Assembly: GCA_030601715.1 (NCBI GenBank)
Contig: JAUWBL010000097.1
Span: 1-5,000 of the forward strand
DNA length: 5,000 nucleotides
Source of the DNA: Candidatus Geothermarchaeota archaeon
GTDB lineage: Archaea > Thermoproteota > Nitrososphaeria > Geothermarchaeales > JAUWBL01
Reading direction: 5' to 3'
Shown in pieces: positions 4,974-5,000 of the stretch (position 1 is the stretch's first letter; every line of letters starts with the position of its first letter). The notes under the pieces were generated by a model. The model was not told where the DNA came from. It saw only the letters and a program-made list of their open reading frames with translations, and did no database searches. The translations under genes and the position numbers were made by a program.

Positions 4974-5000
4974 ATGTCAACCATCGACGTAGCGGAGTTG
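4974..5000 (+). CDS. Possible start of a plus-strand gene (first nine codons only)
   Basis: ATG at 4974 follows an in-frame TGA at 4962-4964 and reads MSTIDVAEL up to the window edge. The frame is open but only nine codons are visible, so no family can be named. The position opposite the aminotransferase, with about 160 bases of otherwise gene-free sequence between, suits a divergent promoter region. GAATAG (4941-4946) could be a weak TATA element. Confidence 0.33.

Overview
The window looks archaeal, most likely from a member of the TACK group, though the sequence does not fix the lineage. The evidence is an Alba chromatin protein, a tRNA-Val gene interrupted at position 37/38 by a 12-nt intron with archaeal splice geometry, an AlaX-M type trans-editing protein, TATA/BRE-like boxes about 25 bases before starts, and frequent TTG starts. 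Base composition is moderate, slightly above half G+C by eye.

Layout: the left edge holds the 3' end of a plus-strand M32 (Taq-type) carboxypeptidase (1-239). Everything from 297 to 4812 that can be called with confidence lies on the minus strand. In the direction of transcription the order is: a class V aminotransferase of the serine-pyruvate/alanine-glyoxylate type (4812-3631); an AlaX-M editing protein that overlaps it by 8 bases (3638-2916); a PaaK-like phenylacetate-CoA ligase (2843 or 2870 to 1545); an unrecognised protein of about 130 residues (1487-1089); an Alba protein with a repeat-built N-terminal tail (983-552); and tRNA-Val(UAC) (384-297). At the right edge an ATG at 4974 may open a divergent plus-strand gene. 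No gene-free stretch exceeds 300 bases; the longest are 4813-4973 and 385-551.

How the genes may work together: the aminotransferase family interconverts alanine, serine and glycine with their 2-oxo acids. These are the three amino acids that alanyl-tRNA synthetase confuses, and AlaX removes Ser (and, in some members, Gly) from tRNA-Ala. The overlap of the two genes suggests metabolic and proofreading roles expressed together (inference). The PaaK-like ligase may join them by read-through, but a TATA-like box in front of it suggests its own leaderless transcript. The hypothetical gene and alba also have candidate promoters of their own, so the minus-strand block is probably several transcription units rather than one operon.

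The most unusual items are the tiny tRNA intron, the Alba tail encoded by three identical 30-bp repeats, the Asp in place of the expected Cys in the AlaX zinc-site motif, the divergent cofactor-phosphate loop of the aminotransferase, and the unassigned protein at 1089-1487. I saw no mobile element, CRISPR array or defence-like system.
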